64,000 nt of DNA from JAOUEA01 sp038249195 (GCA_038249195.1 JBBRWM010000001.1:248001-312000); one strand, 5' to 3'. Shown: positions 24,632 through 33,543, counted from the first letter of the stretch. Notes: a model not told the origin generated them from the letters alone. Numbers and translations are program-made.

Positions 24632-27475
24632 GTGCCAGGAGCGATCCGGCATCTGATCGGGCGTACGCATGAGGTCGCCCAGATCTCACCGTTCATCGGA
24701 TCGGTGTCAGAAGGTCCGAGCGGTCTGCTCCTCGAAGGAGCGGCGGGGATCGGCAAGACGGCCCTGTGGTTCGAGGCGGCCGAGATCGCGCGCGAGCGAG
24801 GCATCGTCGTGCTCGCCACCCGCCCGGTCGAGTCGGAGGCCACGTTCTCCTACTCGGCCCTGAGCGATCTGTTCGAGGTGATCTTCGACGCGGAGCACGT
24901 CGAGCTACCGGCTCCCCAACGCCGGGCGCTCGAGATCGCGCTCGTTCGCGCCGAGGCCGAAGGACCTCCGCCGGATCAGCATGCCGTCTCGCTGGCCGCG
25001 CCCGGCCTGCTTCGATCTCTGGCGTCGTCGGCTCCGGTGGTCCTCGCGATCGACGACATCCAATGGATCGACCAGTCCTCGGCCAGGGTGCTGGGATTCG
25101 CCCTTCGTCGTCTGAGGGACGAGCGGGTCGGCGTGCTCGCCTCCGCACGCACCGGCCTGCAGATCCCGGTAGAGCTTTCGCAGGCGTTGGACCGGATCGC
25201 GATGCGACGCGTGACGGTGGGACCGATGCCACCCAAAGAGCTCGGTGCGCTGCTTCGCGAGCATCTCGGTTCGGACCTTCCGCGCCCGCTCGTCGCCCGA
25301 CTCCACGAGATCTCCGGAGGGAACCAGTTCTACGCCCTGGAGATCGGCCGGGCCTTGCAGCGGCAGGGCTCCCCGCCGGATCCCGAAGAACGACTCCCGG
25401 TGCCGCAGGACCTCCAGCAATTGCTCCGCGGCCGGCTGGCCGCGCTTCCGCCGAGCTCGGCCCGGCCTCTGCTCGTCGCCGCCTCGACGGCTCGGCCGAC
25501 CGAGGACCTCATCCTCGCCGCCGGCGGACCGAAGGACCAGGTATGGGCCGGCCTCGGGGAGGCGGAGGCCGCGAACGTGATCCGCCGAGAGCGAGGACAG
25601 ATCCGATTCACGCACCCGCTCCTGGGCTCGACCGTCTACGCGGCCGCCTCGGCGCACACGCGGCGGCGCCTCCACGATCGCTTGGCGAAGCTCGTCGCCG
25701 ACCCTGAGGAACGGGCCCGTCACCTAGCCCTGGCGAGCACGGGTCCGGACGCCCGGGTCGCGACGGCGCTCGAGGAGGCAGCCCGTCACGCTCGCGGACG
25801 CGGGGCCCCCGACGCCGCCGCCGAGTTGGCAGGACTGGCCCGGCGGCTCACCCCCATCGAGGACGATGAGGGGTTGCGACGCCGCACGATGGATACATCC
25901 GGATACCTGTTCGACGCGGGCGACGCGCCGGGGGCCATCGCCATGCTCGAGGATGCGGCAGCCTCCGCGAGCCCCGGCCCCGGCAGTGCGGAGATCCTAT
26001 TCCGTCTGTCGTCGATGAGCTGGATGAACCTCGAACGTGGAGTCCGAGATCCGCTCGAGCGGGCGCTGATTCAGGCCGGCGACGACGCCGAACTGCTGGC
26101 GGAGATCCACCTGGATCTGGCCTGGGTCGACTTCTACCAGGGCGATCTCGCCGCCGCCTCGGACCACGCCCGACGTTCGGTCGAGCAGGCGGCCGGAATC
26201 ATCGATCCCGCCACCAAGGCCGACGCGCTCTCGACGTTCGGGATGGTCGAGTTCCTCTTGGGCAAGCCGGCGAACGACACGATGTTTAGGGCGTTGGAGC
26301 TCCAGGACGTCGGGATGGAGGGGGAGTCGTGGACCGAGGCTTCCGTCTACACCACGCCGCGCTCCGTCATCGGCCTCCAGCAGATATGGGCGGGGCGGCT
26401 CGACGAGGCGAGGGAAACCTTCGAGCACGAACTGGCCGAATACGAGCGCCTCGCCATGTTCACGGTTCGCCAAGAGGTCCTGTGTTACCTCGCTGAGCTC
26501 GAATGCCAGGCCGGGAGGTGGCGCGTCGCGGAAACCCATGCGGCCGAGGCGATGGACACCGTGATCGAATCGGGCCAGACGGCGACGCAGAGTCACGTCG
26601 TGCTCTTCAACCAGGCGCTCGCCGCGGCCCATCTGGGGCAGGTCGATGACGCCCGAGCCTGGGCGACGGAGGGGGTGCGTCTCGCCCTGTCGAACGATGA
26701 CGCCTTCAACGCCAGCTGGAACCGGGCCGTGCTCGGATTCCTCTCGCTCTCGCTCGCGGAGTACGAGCAAGCCCACGCGCATCTGGAGCCGGTCACGCGG
26801 TACCTCGACCGCATGGGCTCGGTCGAGCCCGGCATCATCCCCTGCATCCCGGACGAGATCGAGGCCTTGGTCTCCTTGGGTCGGCTCGATGAGGCGGAGA
26901 TGCATTGGCATCGCTTGGCGGAGCAGGGACGCGCGACGCGCCGGACGTGGGCGACCGCCGCGGCCGCCCGCTGCGGCGGTCTGATCGCGGCCGCCAGAGG
27001 CGACACCGCCGCGGCGCGGGCGGCGCTCGAGGAGGCGCTCGTCCAGAGCCGTAGCGGCGTACACCCGTTCGAGCTCGGGCGCACCCTGATGGTGAAGGGG
27101 CAGGTGGAACGCAGGGCAAAGCAGAAGCGTCTGGCCCGGTCGAGCCTGGACGAGGCGCTTCGGATCTTCGAGTCGCTGGGCGCCGCGCTGTGGGCGGAGC
27201 TGGCTCGGGGCGAGCTCTCCCGCGTCGGCGGACCGGTCGCTTCCGGGGAGCTCACGCCGACCGAGCGACAGGTCGCCGAACTCGTGGCCGAGGGGCTCAC
27301 GAATCGTGAGGTCGCGGACTCGTTGTTCGTGAATGTGAAGACCGTCGAGGCGAACCTCTCGCGCATCTACCACAAGATGGGCATCGGCTCTCGGCGAGAG
27401 CTGCAACGCGCCCGGAAACCGTCCGGCACCGCCTCGGAGCCCTCGCGAGACGCACCCGGCCCAGGTCATCCGTAG
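24632..27475 (+). CDS. LuxR-family ATPase regulator (LAL type)
   Basis: A 947-residue protein. It opens with an AAA/NTPase domain: IGRTHEV, Walker A GAAGIGKT at 36-43 and a Walker B in VVLAIDDIQWID. The middle, about residues 350-860, is helical and TPR-like. A LuxR-type DNA-binding domain closes it (LTPTERQVAELVAEGLTNREVADSLFVN). This is the layout of the large ATP-binding LuxR regulators (MalT-like), which sense a ligand through the repeats and activate transcription. The start is a GTG at 24632 after GGAATGAAG. The signal it senses and its targets are unknown. It is divergent from the frameshifted ECF sigma gene. Confidence 0.92.
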   Translation: MPGAIRHLIGRTHEVAQISPFIGSVSEGPSGLLLEGAAGIGKTALWFEAAEIARERGIVVLATRPVESEATFSYSALSDLFEVIFDAEHVELPAPQRRALEIALVRAEAEGPPPDQHAVSLAAPGLLRSLASSAPVVLAIDDIQWIDQSSARVLGFALRRLRDERVGVLASARTGLQIPVELSQALDRIAMRRVTVGPMPPKELGALLREHLGSDLPRPLVARLHEISGGNQFYALEIGRALQRQGSPPDPEERLPVPQDLQQLLRGRLAALPPSSARPLLVAASTARPTEDLILAAGGPKDQVWAGLGEAEAANVIRRERGQIRFTHPLLGSTVYAAASAHTRRRLHDRLAKLVADPEERARHLALASTGPDARVATALEEAARHARGRGAPDAAAELAGLARRLTPIEDDEGLRRRTMDTSGYLFDAGDAPGAIAMLEDAAASASPGPGSAEILFRLSSMSWMNLERGVRDPLERALIQAGDDAELLAEIHLDLAWVDFYQGDLAAASDHARRSVEQAAGIIDPATKADALSTFGMVEFLLGKPANDTMFRALELQDVGMEGESWTEASVYTTPRSVIGLQQIWAGRLDEARETFEHELAEYERLAMFTVRQEVLCYLAELECQAGRWRVAETHAAEAMDTVIESGQTATQSHVVLFNQALAAAHLGQVDDARAWATEGVRLALSNDDAFNASWNRAVLGFLSLSLAEYEQAHAHLEPVTRYLDRMGSVEPGIIPCIPDEIEALVSLGRLDEAEMHWHRLAEQGRATRRTWATAAAARCGGLIAAARGDTAAARAALEEALVQSRSGVHPFELGRTLMVKGQVERRAKQKRLARSSLDEALRIFESLGAALWAELARGELSRVGGPVASGELTPTERQVAELVAEGLTNREVADSLFVNVKTVEANLSRIYHKMGIGSRRELQRARKPSGTASEPSRDAPGPGHP

Positions 27476-27557
27476 GGTTCACCCCCGATTCCCCCCCAGG
27501 CCCGCGCCGCCTACCGTCGACGAACGGGTCGTGGAGCGGCCCAGGGGGGGTGACGAC

Positions 27558-27770
27558 ATGGAGGCGATCGACCGGAAAATCCAGCACCATGGGGCGACGA
27601 CCGTCGATAGATCTCGAGCGACCGTCGTGGTTGCCCTTCTGGCTGCGAGCCTCTTCGCCGGCTTCGGCCTCGGACGCGCCAGCAGCGGCTCCGTCGCCGG
27701 CCCGACACGGCCGGTACCAACGATCCAGGGGCCGGGCCACGTGCCTCGGGTCTGGGTGGCACAACCGTGA
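27558..27770 (+). CDS. small membrane protein, hypothetical
   Basis: A 70-residue open frame with a single hydrophobic helix (ATVVVALLAASLFAGFGLG) and a Pro-rich outer tail. The ATG at 27558 follows a GGGGGG run that could serve as ribosome binding site. It lies 82 bases downstream of the LuxR-type regulator gene on the same strand. Codon use looks coding, but I recognise no family, so it could also be a chance frame. Confidence 0.45.
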   Translation: MEAIDRKIQHHGATTVDRSRATVVVALLAASLFAGFGLGRASSGSVAGPTRPVPTIQGPGHVPRVWVAQP

Positions 27771-27836
27771 GGGCGCGAAGTACCGGCAGACGTTCCACCT
27801 GATCCCGTAAGCGTCGGCACCCGAAGCGTCCGGCGA

Positions 27837-28631
27837 TCAGGCGAGCCGGGCACAGATCGCGCGAGGGTCACCGTCTTCGTCGGCCATGACGTCGGGCGCG
27901 CCGAACCCATGGGCACGGAGCAGCCGCCCGATCGGAACGGCCTGTGCACCACCCAGTTCCAGCAGCAGCCAGCCGCCGGGGCGAAGCCATCCGGGGCTCC
28001 TGCGCACGACGTCGAAGAGCACGGCCATGCCGTCGGCGCCCCCGTCGAGGGCGAGCCGAGGTTCGAACGCCTGCACGTCGCGCGGGAGCAAGCGGAGCGA
28101 GTCCGTCGGCACATATGGCACAACCGCCGTCAGCACGTCCACGCGATGCAGGAACGCTCGTGGAAGCGGCTCGTCCAGGAACCCCTCGAACACCTCGACG
28201 CGGTTGCGCCGGGCACATCGTACGGCGGTCTCGTCGACGTCCGTCGCGAGCACGCGCGCCGTCGGTACGGAGCGAGCCAAGACGGCCGCGACCGCCCCGG
28301 CGCCGGTGCAGAGATCCACGGCCACTCCCCCCGGTGGCAGGAGCGCCGCCGCCCGCCGCGCCATCGACTCGGTTTGCGGCCGTGGCACGTACACGCCGGG
28401 CGCGACGAACACGTCGACGCCGCAGAACGTGACAGAACCGATCAGCCACGCGAGCGGCTCGCCCAGGGTGCGACGGGTCACCATGTGGTGCAGGACGACA
28501 GGGTCGCCGGAGGCGGCCCGCATCAGCTCGTCGGCTTCCGCGCCGGCGGCGACGCAACCCGCCTCCGCGAGCATGCGGGTCACCGAGGAGTGATCGAGGG
28601 CGGCGGAGCCACCGGGCGCGCTCATCCTCAC
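27837..28631 (-). CDS. PrmC/HemK-like N5-glutamine methyltransferase homologue
   Basis: A 264-residue protein with an N-terminal helical domain (DPVVLHHMVTRRTLGEPLAWL), YVPRPQTESM, and the SAM-binding glycine motif VAVDLCTGAGAVAAVLA. The family methylates a glutamine side chain, in PrmC that of the release-factor GGQ motif, and uses an N-P-P-Y type motif to hold the amide. Here that position reads VVPYVPTDS, without the Asn. The sequence resembles the subgroup called 'putative protein N(5)-glutamine methyltransferase', which often has NAPYVP. The activity is therefore doubtful. It is not next to prfA. Confidence 0.8.
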   Translation of the reverse strand: MRMSAPGGSAALDHSSVTRMLAEAGCVAAGAEADELMRAASGDPVVLHHMVTRRTLGEPLAWLIGSVTFCGVDVFVAPGVYVPRPQTESMARRAAALLPPGGVAVDLCTGAGAVAAVLARSVPTARVLATDVDETAVRCARRNRVEVFEGFLDEPLPRAFLHRVDVLTAVVPYVPTDSLRLLPRDVQAFEPRLALDGGADGMAVLFDVVRRSPGWLRPGGWLLLELGGAQAVPIGRLLRAHGFGAPDVMADEDGDPRAICARLA

Positions 28632-28711
28632 AACGGTAGCCCGCCCCCAGCCGGATGGGAGGCACAGGCCGGAACGCGAGCGCCAACCCTTCGGCTATCC
28701 TCTGCCGCGAG

Positions 28712-29491
28712 ATGGAACCCATCGGAGAGCTCGTGGCCGCCGCGGTGGTCGACCAGCGCGTGTGGGAGGCAAGGGGCGACACGGCCCCCGACGGCGTGTA
28801 TCTCGTGGGCCAGCCCGGACCGGCGCTCCCCTTCGTGGTGTTCAGGGCCTGGAAGGTTCCGGTGGGCTTCGTGTCCGAACAGATCCGCTTCATCGGGCCC
28901 TCGGGGCGCACGATCCACCGGTGGGGCCCGCACGTGCACAGGATGGTCGGCGCGATGGACCTCACGACATCGGTCGACGTCATCACCGACGCCGTGTTCG
29001 ACGAGAGCGGAACCTACGTCGCCTCGTTCATCCTGGACGAACAGATCGTCAGCGAACTGGAGTTCCCGATGTTCGTCCAGGCCGCGGCGACGTCGCTGCC
29101 CAAGGCCGTCGAGGAAGGGCTCAAGAAGTCCGACGTGATCTGGGTGGGCACGCAGGAGTTCGGCCGACGCAAGACGGTGCCGGCGTGGTTCGCCTACAAG
29201 AACGGCAAGATCTTCATGGTGTCCCAACGCGAGCCCGGGCCCCAGGAACAGACGGTGCCCGGCGTGCCGGACGCGCACGAGCTCATCGTGGTCACCCGCC
29301 GCAAGCTGCGCGACACCTCTCTCGACGAGTTCACCGCGTCGCAGCGCTCTCTGGAAGGCGCCGAGTGGGAGGACGCCGCCAAGGTCCTGGCGGACAAGCG
29401 CAAGAGCCGGGCGGGCGCCCCCGGGGAGTCCATCGCCCGCTGGCGGGGCACCTGCGACATCGTCGAGCTCGTGCCCAACGTGTCGGCCTGA
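28712..29491 (+). CDS. hypothetical protein with split-barrel-like C-terminal part
   Basis: A 259-residue soluble protein from the ATG at 28712 (MEPIGELVAAAVVDQRVW). The N-terminal part carries GVYLVGQPGPALPFVVFRAW and GPSGRTIHRWGPHVHRM, which I do not recognise. The C-terminal part (VPAWFAYKNGKIFMVS, EQTVPGVPDAHELIVVTRRK) resembles the FMN-binding split beta-barrel fold seen in pyridoxamine-phosphate-oxidase-like proteins, but this is a pattern impression only. It lies divergent from the PrmC-like gene and convergent with aroF. Function unknown. Confidence 0.6.
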   Translation: MEPIGELVAAAVVDQRVWEARGDTAPDGVYLVGQPGPALPFVVFRAWKVPVGFVSEQIRFIGPSGRTIHRWGPHVHRMVGAMDLTTSVDVITDAVFDESGTYVASFILDEQIVSELEFPMFVQAAATSLPKAVEEGLKKSDVIWVGTQEFGRRKTVPAWFAYKNGKIFMVSQREPGPQEQTVPGVPDAHELIVVTRRKLRDTSLDEFTASQRSLEGAEWEDAAKVLADKRKSRAGAPGESIARWRGTCDIVELVPNVSA

Positions 29492-29503
29492 GCCGCTCAG
29501 CGC

Positions 29504-30523
29504 TCAACGGTTGAGGGGACGTCGCACCGCTTCGGCCACGCGCGCGATCTGCTCGCCCAGCGCCGCCATCTCGTCGGGCACCAGCGCCTGCGGGCCGTCG
29601 ACGAGGGCCTGCTCGGGATCCGCGTGGACATCGATCATCACGGCGTCAGCGCCGGCGGCCACCGCGGCGAGCGTCATGGGCGCCACGAGGTCGCGCTTGC
29701 CCACGGCGTGGGAAGGGTCGACGATCACGGGCAGGTGGGACTCGCGCTGCGCCACCGCCATGCCTCCCAGGTCCAGCGTGTTGCGGGTGGCCGGCTCGAA
29801 GGTCCGGATGCCGCGCTCGCACAGGATGATCTCCGAGTTCCCGCGCTGGGCCACGTACTCCGCCGCCTGGAGCCACTCGTCGACCGTCATGGCGAGGCCG
29901 CGCTTGAGCATCACCGGCTTGTTCGTCAGTCCCACCTCTTTGAGCAGTTCGAAGTTCTGGGCGTTGCGCGTGCCCACGCGGATGCAGTCCGCGATGTCGG
30001 CGACGTGGCCGACCTGGCTCACGTCCACGACCTCCACCACGAACGGCAGCCCCGTCTGATCGCGGCACGTGCGGAGGATCTCGAGGCCCTGCTCCCCCAA
30101 CCCCTGGAACGAGTACGGCGACGTGCGCGGCTTGTACACGTCACCGCGCAGCACCGTGGCGCCCGCCGCCTTGGCGGCCTTGCAGGCGAGCAGCGCCTGC
30201 TCCTCGCTCTCGACCGCGCAGGGCCCGGCGATGATGGTGAACGTGCTCCGACCGATCGGCGTGGCTCCCACCAGCACGGTCGTGGGGTCGGGATGCAGGT
30301 CCCTCGCGACCATCTTGTACGCCTTGCCGATCTGGATCACGTGGTCGACGCCGTGCATCTGCTGCCAGTCGAGGGCGCGCAGCCGCTCGGTGTCTCCCAC
30401 GAGCCCGACCACGGTATGGACCGTCCCCCGCGATACGAACGCCTCGCCGCCGGCCGTGCGTGCGCGCTCGGCGATGGCCTCGATGTCCGAGTCCGTCGCG
30501 TCCGACTTCATCACCACGACCAT
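29504..30523 (-). CDS. aroF: 3-deoxy-7-phosphoheptulonate (DAHP) synthase, AroF type
   Basis: A 339-residue enzyme that condenses phosphoenolpyruvate and erythrose 4-phosphate in the first step of aromatic amino acid synthesis. An N-terminal ferredoxin-like/ACT-type regulatory segment (about 1-70, starting MVVVMKSDATDSDIEAI) precedes the barrel: TIIAGPCAVES, KPRTSPYSFQGLG, IRVGTRNAQNFELLKEVG, KPVMLKRG, IILCERGIRTFEPATRNTLD and VIVDPSHAVGKRDLV. This is the AroF/KDO8P-synthase-related class common in Gram-positive bacteria. The gene is preceded by a leader peptide and terminator arranged as an attenuator (30559-30667). Confidence 0.95.
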   Translation of the reverse strand: MVVVMKSDATDSDIEAIAERARTAGGEAFVSRGTVHTVVGLVGDTERLRALDWQQMHGVDHVIQIGKAYKMVARDLHPDPTTVLVGATPIGRSTFTIIAGPCAVESEEQALLACKAAKAAGATVLRGDVYKPRTSPYSFQGLGEQGLEILRTCRDQTGLPFVVEVVDVSQVGHVADIADCIRVGTRNAQNFELLKEVGLTNKPVMLKRGLAMTVDEWLQAAEYVAQRGNSEIILCERGIRTFEPATRNTLDLGGMAVAQRESHLPVIVDPSHAVGKRDLVAPMTLAAVAAGADAVMIDVHADPEQALVDGPQALVPDEMAALGEQIARVAEAVRRPLNR

Positions 30524-30558
30524 GGTGACCTCCCGTCCTCCCCGAGACCGAACCCGGG

Positions 30559-30587
30559 TAAGGAAGAACCCCGGGCGGGCCCGGGGT
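30559..30587 (-). terminator. intrinsic terminator of the aroF attenuator
   Basis: On the minus strand, ACCCCGGG and CCCGGGGT form an eight-base-pair stem over a four-base loop, followed directly by TTCTTCCTT. It lies 36 bases upstream of the aroF start and downstream of the leader peptide stop, so it would end transcription before aroF unless an alternative fold forms. Confidence 0.75.
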
Positions 30588-30638
30588 CGCTGGTGCGCTG
30601 AGGCTGCAGGCGACTACGCCGGGCGAGAGCCCGCGTAG
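30559..30638 (-). promoter_or_regulatory. candidate ribosome-mediated transcription attenuator of aroF
   Basis: Three mutually exclusive stems can be drawn on the minus strand. Stem 1:2 (CTACGC+GGGC with GCCC+GCGTAG, 30614-30638) covers the end of the leader peptide reading frame from its Tyr codon to its stop. Stem 3:4 is the terminator at 30568-30587. The 3' arm of the first stem contains GCCCGG, complementary to CCGGGC in the 5' arm of the terminator, giving an antiterminator 2:3. A ribosome stalled at the Trp-Phe-Ala-Tyr codons would mask strand 1 and favour read-through. The scheme is inferred from sequence only. Confidence 0.65.
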
Positions 30639-30667
30639 GCAAACCAGGAGCCGAGGTTGTGCTGCAT
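30614..30667 (-). CDS. aroF leader peptide with Trp-Phe-Ala-Tyr
   Basis: A 17-residue reading frame (MQHNLGSWFAYAGSRPA, then TAG) starting at 30667. It contains one Trp, one Phe and one Tyr within four codons, all three end products of the pathway that aroF starts. A GGGGG run sits three bases before the ATG. If the promoter proposed at 30676-30705 is right, the transcript would begin only a few bases before this ATG. No other function is likely for so short a peptide in this position. Confidence 0.7.
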   Translation of the reverse strand: MQHNLGSWFAYAGSRPA

Positions 30668-30675
30668 GAACCCCC

Positions 30676-30705
30676 ATTGTGCGGCTTGCGGACCGCCCCT
30701 GGCAA
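30676..30705 (-). promoter_or_regulatory. candidate promoter of the aroF leader
   Basis: On the minus strand, TTGCCA (-35, five of six consensus) is followed after 18 bases by CACAAT (-10, four of six). The predicted start point lies almost at the leader peptide ATG, so the leader could be translated from a near-leaderless transcript. Confidence 0.45.
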
Positions 30706-30752
30706 GCAAGCACCGGGCAGCGCCGCCGACCCACCACTAGGATGCGAGTCCC

Positions 30753-31400
30753 ATGCCCTCCTTCACCGTGCTGGAGCACCCGCTCGCCGGCGACCTCCTC
30801 ACGCGCCTGCGCGACCGGAGCACGGGACCGGCCGACTACCGCTCGATCACGCGGCGGCTCGGCCGGCTCCTCGTGATCGAGGCCACGCGCGATCTCCCCG
30901 TGGAGGAGTCCCCGGTGCACACACCCTTGGAGCCATACACGGGCACGCGACTCGCCACGGGCCTCGTGGCCATCCCCGTCCTGCGGGCGGGGTTGGGGTT
31001 GCTGGATGCCGTCGTCGACCTCTACCCCGACGCCGTCATCGGCTACCTCGGCATGGAACGGGACGAACAGACACACGAGCCGCGCGACTACTACGCCAAG
31101 CTCCCACCCATGAGCGGGCGCCGGGCCTTGGTCGTGGATCCCATGCTCGCGACCGGCGGCTCGGGCAGCGCCGCGGTGCGCTACGTGAAGGAGGCGGGCG
31201 CGGTCGATATCTCGTTCGTCTGCGTGGTGGCCGCTCCGGAAGGGTTGCGCCGCATGCAGTTCGATCACCCGGATGTTCCCGTCGTTGCCGCGGCGCTCGA
31301 CCGCCGGCTCAACGAGAGCGCGTACATCGTGCCGGGGCTGGGCGATTTCGGCGACCGCCTCTACGGCACCATCGCCGCCGACTCGTCTGTCCCAGACTAG
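30753..31400 (+). CDS. upp: uracil phosphoribosyltransferase
   Basis: A 215-residue enzyme that makes UMP from uracil and PRPP in pyrimidine salvage. The family hallmarks are visible: PVLRAGLGLLDAVVDLYP, the PRPP loop VVDPMLATGGSGSAAV at about 127-142 and the uracil-binding C-terminus YIVPGLGDFGDRLYGT. Length is as usual for Upp (about 210). It starts close behind a TAGGAT box and lacks a clear ribosome binding site, so it may be leaderless. Its stop overlaps that of the convergent nucleoside importer operon (CTAG), a sensible neighbour for base salvage. Confidence 0.95.
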   Translation: MPSFTVLEHPLAGDLLTRLRDRSTGPADYRSITRRLGRLLVIEATRDLPVEESPVHTPLEPYTGTRLATGLVAIPVLRAGLGLLDAVVDLYPDAVIGYLGMERDEQTHEPRDYYAKLPPMSGRRALVVDPMLATGGSGSAAVRYVKEAGAVDISFVCVVAAPEGLRRMQFDHPDVPVVAAALDRRLNESAYIVPGLGDFGDRLYGTIAADSSVPD

Positions 31401-32374
31401 AGGCCACCCTCGTACGCCTTGCCCGCCGCCTCCGGTGGTCGGACCTTCCCGACGAACCCGGCCAGGACCACGATCGTGACCACGTAGGGGATCATCCTGA
31501 TGAACTGGTCGGGCACGAGATTGAACACCGGTGCGTCGGCCAGCCGGAGCGGGATCGCCTGGGCGAAGCCGAAGATGAACGCCACGAGCATGAGGCGCTT
31601 GGGGTTCCAGTTCGACAGGATCAGCGCGGCCAGCGCGATGAACCCCAGGCCCTGGGTCTGCCCCTCGCTCCACCCGTAGGCCACCTCCACGGCCAGGTAG
31701 GCGCCCGCCAATCCGGCGAGCGCGCCGGAGAGCAACACGCCTTGGTAGCGCAGGGGCGCCACCCGCACGCCCAGGGATCTGGTGGCTTCCGGGTTCTCGC
31801 CGCAGGAACGCAAACGCAGCCCCCACCGGGTCCGGTAGAGCACGAACGTCACGGGGAACACGATGAGCACCGCCACCACCACCATCGGAGATAACTGCTC
31901 GAACGCCCTGCCCAGGCCCCAGGGGATCTTGGACAAGAGCGGGATGTCGACGGGGTTCATGTGCGGCTGGCCCGGGTCGGACTGGGTGGCTTGCCCGAAC
32001 ATGATCGAGGACAGGAATCGCGCGAGCCCCACGGCAACGAGGTTGATAACCACGCCCGAGACGATCTGGTCGACCTTGAAGGTGACGGTCGCCAACGCGT
32101 GGATCGAGGCGAAGATCGCCCCGCAGGCCATCCCGATCACGAGCCCCATGATCGGACCCCACGGCAGGCCCCACCCGAGCCCGTCGGGCGCCGGCAGCGT
32201 GAAATGGTGGGCGCCCCACGACCCGGTAACCGTGCCGATGATCATCATGCCCTCGAGGCCGATGTTCACGATCCCTGAGCGCTCGCTGAAGAGCCCCCCC
32301 AGGCCCGTGAGGTAGATGATCGTGAAGTACGTGAGCGCGATGCCGATCGCAGCGCCGATGTCCCCGAGCGGCAT
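31397..32374 (-). CDS. ABC transporter permease, nucleoside importer
   Basis: A 325-residue integral membrane protein with about nine hydrophobic segments. The pattern LFSERSGIVNIGLEGMMIIG near the N-terminus and GENPEATRSLGVRV followed by GALAGLAGAYLAVEV identify the permease family that works with BMP-type binding proteins (NupQ/YufQ in Bacillus). The ATG at 32374 overlaps the TGA of the upstream permease gene; the long upstream extension of the open frame is spurious. It is the last gene of the operon. Confidence 0.92.
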   Translation of the reverse strand: MPLGDIGAAIGIALTYFTIIYLTGLGGLFSERSGIVNIGLEGMMIIGTVTGSWGAHHFTLPAPDGLGWGLPWGPIMGLVIGMACGAIFASIHALATVTFKVDQIVSGVVINLVAVGLARFLSSIMFGQATQSDPGQPHMNPVDIPLLSKIPWGLGRAFEQLSPMVVVAVLIVFPVTFVLYRTRWGLRLRSCGENPEATRSLGVRVAPLRYQGVLLSGALAGLAGAYLAVEVAYGWSEGQTQGLGFIALAALILSNWNPKRLMLVAFIFGFAQAIPLRLADAPVFNLVPDQFIRMIPYVVTIVVLAGFVGKVRPPEAAGKAYEGGL

Positions 32375-33543
32375 CAGGCCGCCTCCTCGTCGGAGGAATC
32401 TTCGAAATCTTCCACCTCGGCGGCCTTCCGGAGCTGGCGGGCCAGCAACCGCCGCTTGGCCAGTTGGTAGGTCACGACCACGGAGATGATGAGGATCCCC
32501 TGCAGGATGATGATGAACTCCCGCGGGACATCGGTCTCGATCTGCACCGCGGTCTCGCCGCGTGCGAGAACCCCCCACAAGATGGCCGCGGCCACGATGC
32601 CAGCCGGATTGTTCTGGCCAAGGAAGGCCACGGCGATGCCCGTGAAGCCAAGCGACGCCTCGTAGCCGATCGGGAGATAGCCCTTCTCCCCCAGGAGTTG
32701 TTGCATGCCGACGAGGCCGGCGAGCGCCCCGGACAACAAGAAGAGCTTCAGCTGAACGCTCCCGACCGAGATCCCCGCAGCGCTCGCCGTGCCGGCGGAA
32801 GCCCCCACGGCACGGGCCTCGTAGCCGAGTCGCATGCGCTTGAGCACGAACCACACCACGGCGGCGGTGAGGAGGGCGGCTGGGAACAGCCAGGTCAGGT
32901 GGGCACTGGCCTTGATGCCGAAGTAGTGACCGAGATCCGGGATGAGGGCGTTGCGCGCGAACGGATCCGTCCGCAGGTTCACGTTGAAGTTGCCCTCCTG
33001 GACCGTGTACTTCAGCGGTCCGTTGATCGCCCAGGCCACCAGGCTCACGGCGATGCCGTTGAGCATGATCGTCGTTACCACCTCATGGGCGCCCGTCCTC
33101 ACCTTCAACACGCCAGCGATGCCCGCCCAGACCATGGCACCGACCATGCCACCCGCGATGACGGCGAACATCAGCAACGGCCCGGGAAGGAGATCGAACT
33201 TGAGGGCCACGAACGCGGCCGTCATGAGCCCCACGATGTACTGGCCCTCGACGCCGATGTTGAACATCCCCCCCTTGAAACACACCGCGACGGCGAGCGC
33301 CGAAAAGATCAGCGGCGTGGCCGCCCCCAGGACATAGCCGAACCCTTCGCGCTCCCCGAACGAGAAACGCAGGATGGCCCCGTACACCGTGAAGGGGTTC
33401 TCGCCGTAAGCCAGGATGATCAAGGAGCCGAGGAACAGCGCGATGACGGCGGCCACGCCGAGTGCCCCGAGTTGGCCAGGGAGGCCCTCCAGCCACTCGG
33501 GGCGGCGACGATCCTCAACGACGGGGCCGGCGACCGTCGCCAT
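32374..33543 (-). CDS. ABC transporter permease, nucleoside importer
   Basis: A 389-residue membrane protein, the partner permease (NupP/YufP-like). It has a cytoplasmic N-terminus, then about nine hydrophobic helices with FKGGMFNIGVEGQYIVG and GASAGTASAAGISVGSVQLKLFL followed by GALAGLVGMQQLLG. The C-terminal cytoplasmic tail is charged (RRLLARQLRKAAEVEDFEDS). Start and stop overlap the ATPase and second permease genes by a few bases, so all subunits are probably translated together. Confidence 0.92.
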   Translation of the reverse strand: MATVAGPVVEDRRRPEWLEGLPGQLGALGVAAVIALFLGSLIILAYGENPFTVYGAILRFSFGEREGFGYVLGAATPLIFSALAVAVCFKGGMFNIGVEGQYIVGLMTAAFVALKFDLLPGPLLMFAVIAGGMVGAMVWAGIAGVLKVRTGAHEVVTTIMLNGIAVSLVAWAINGPLKYTVQEGNFNVNLRTDPFARNALIPDLGHYFGIKASAHLTWLFPAALLTAAVVWFVLKRMRLGYEARAVGASAGTASAAGISVGSVQLKLFLLSGALAGLVGMQQLLGEKGYLPIGYEASLGFTGIAVAFLGQNNPAGIVAAAILWGVLARGETAVQIETDVPREFIIILQGILIISVVVTYQLAKRRLLARQLRKAAEVEDFEDSSDEEAA

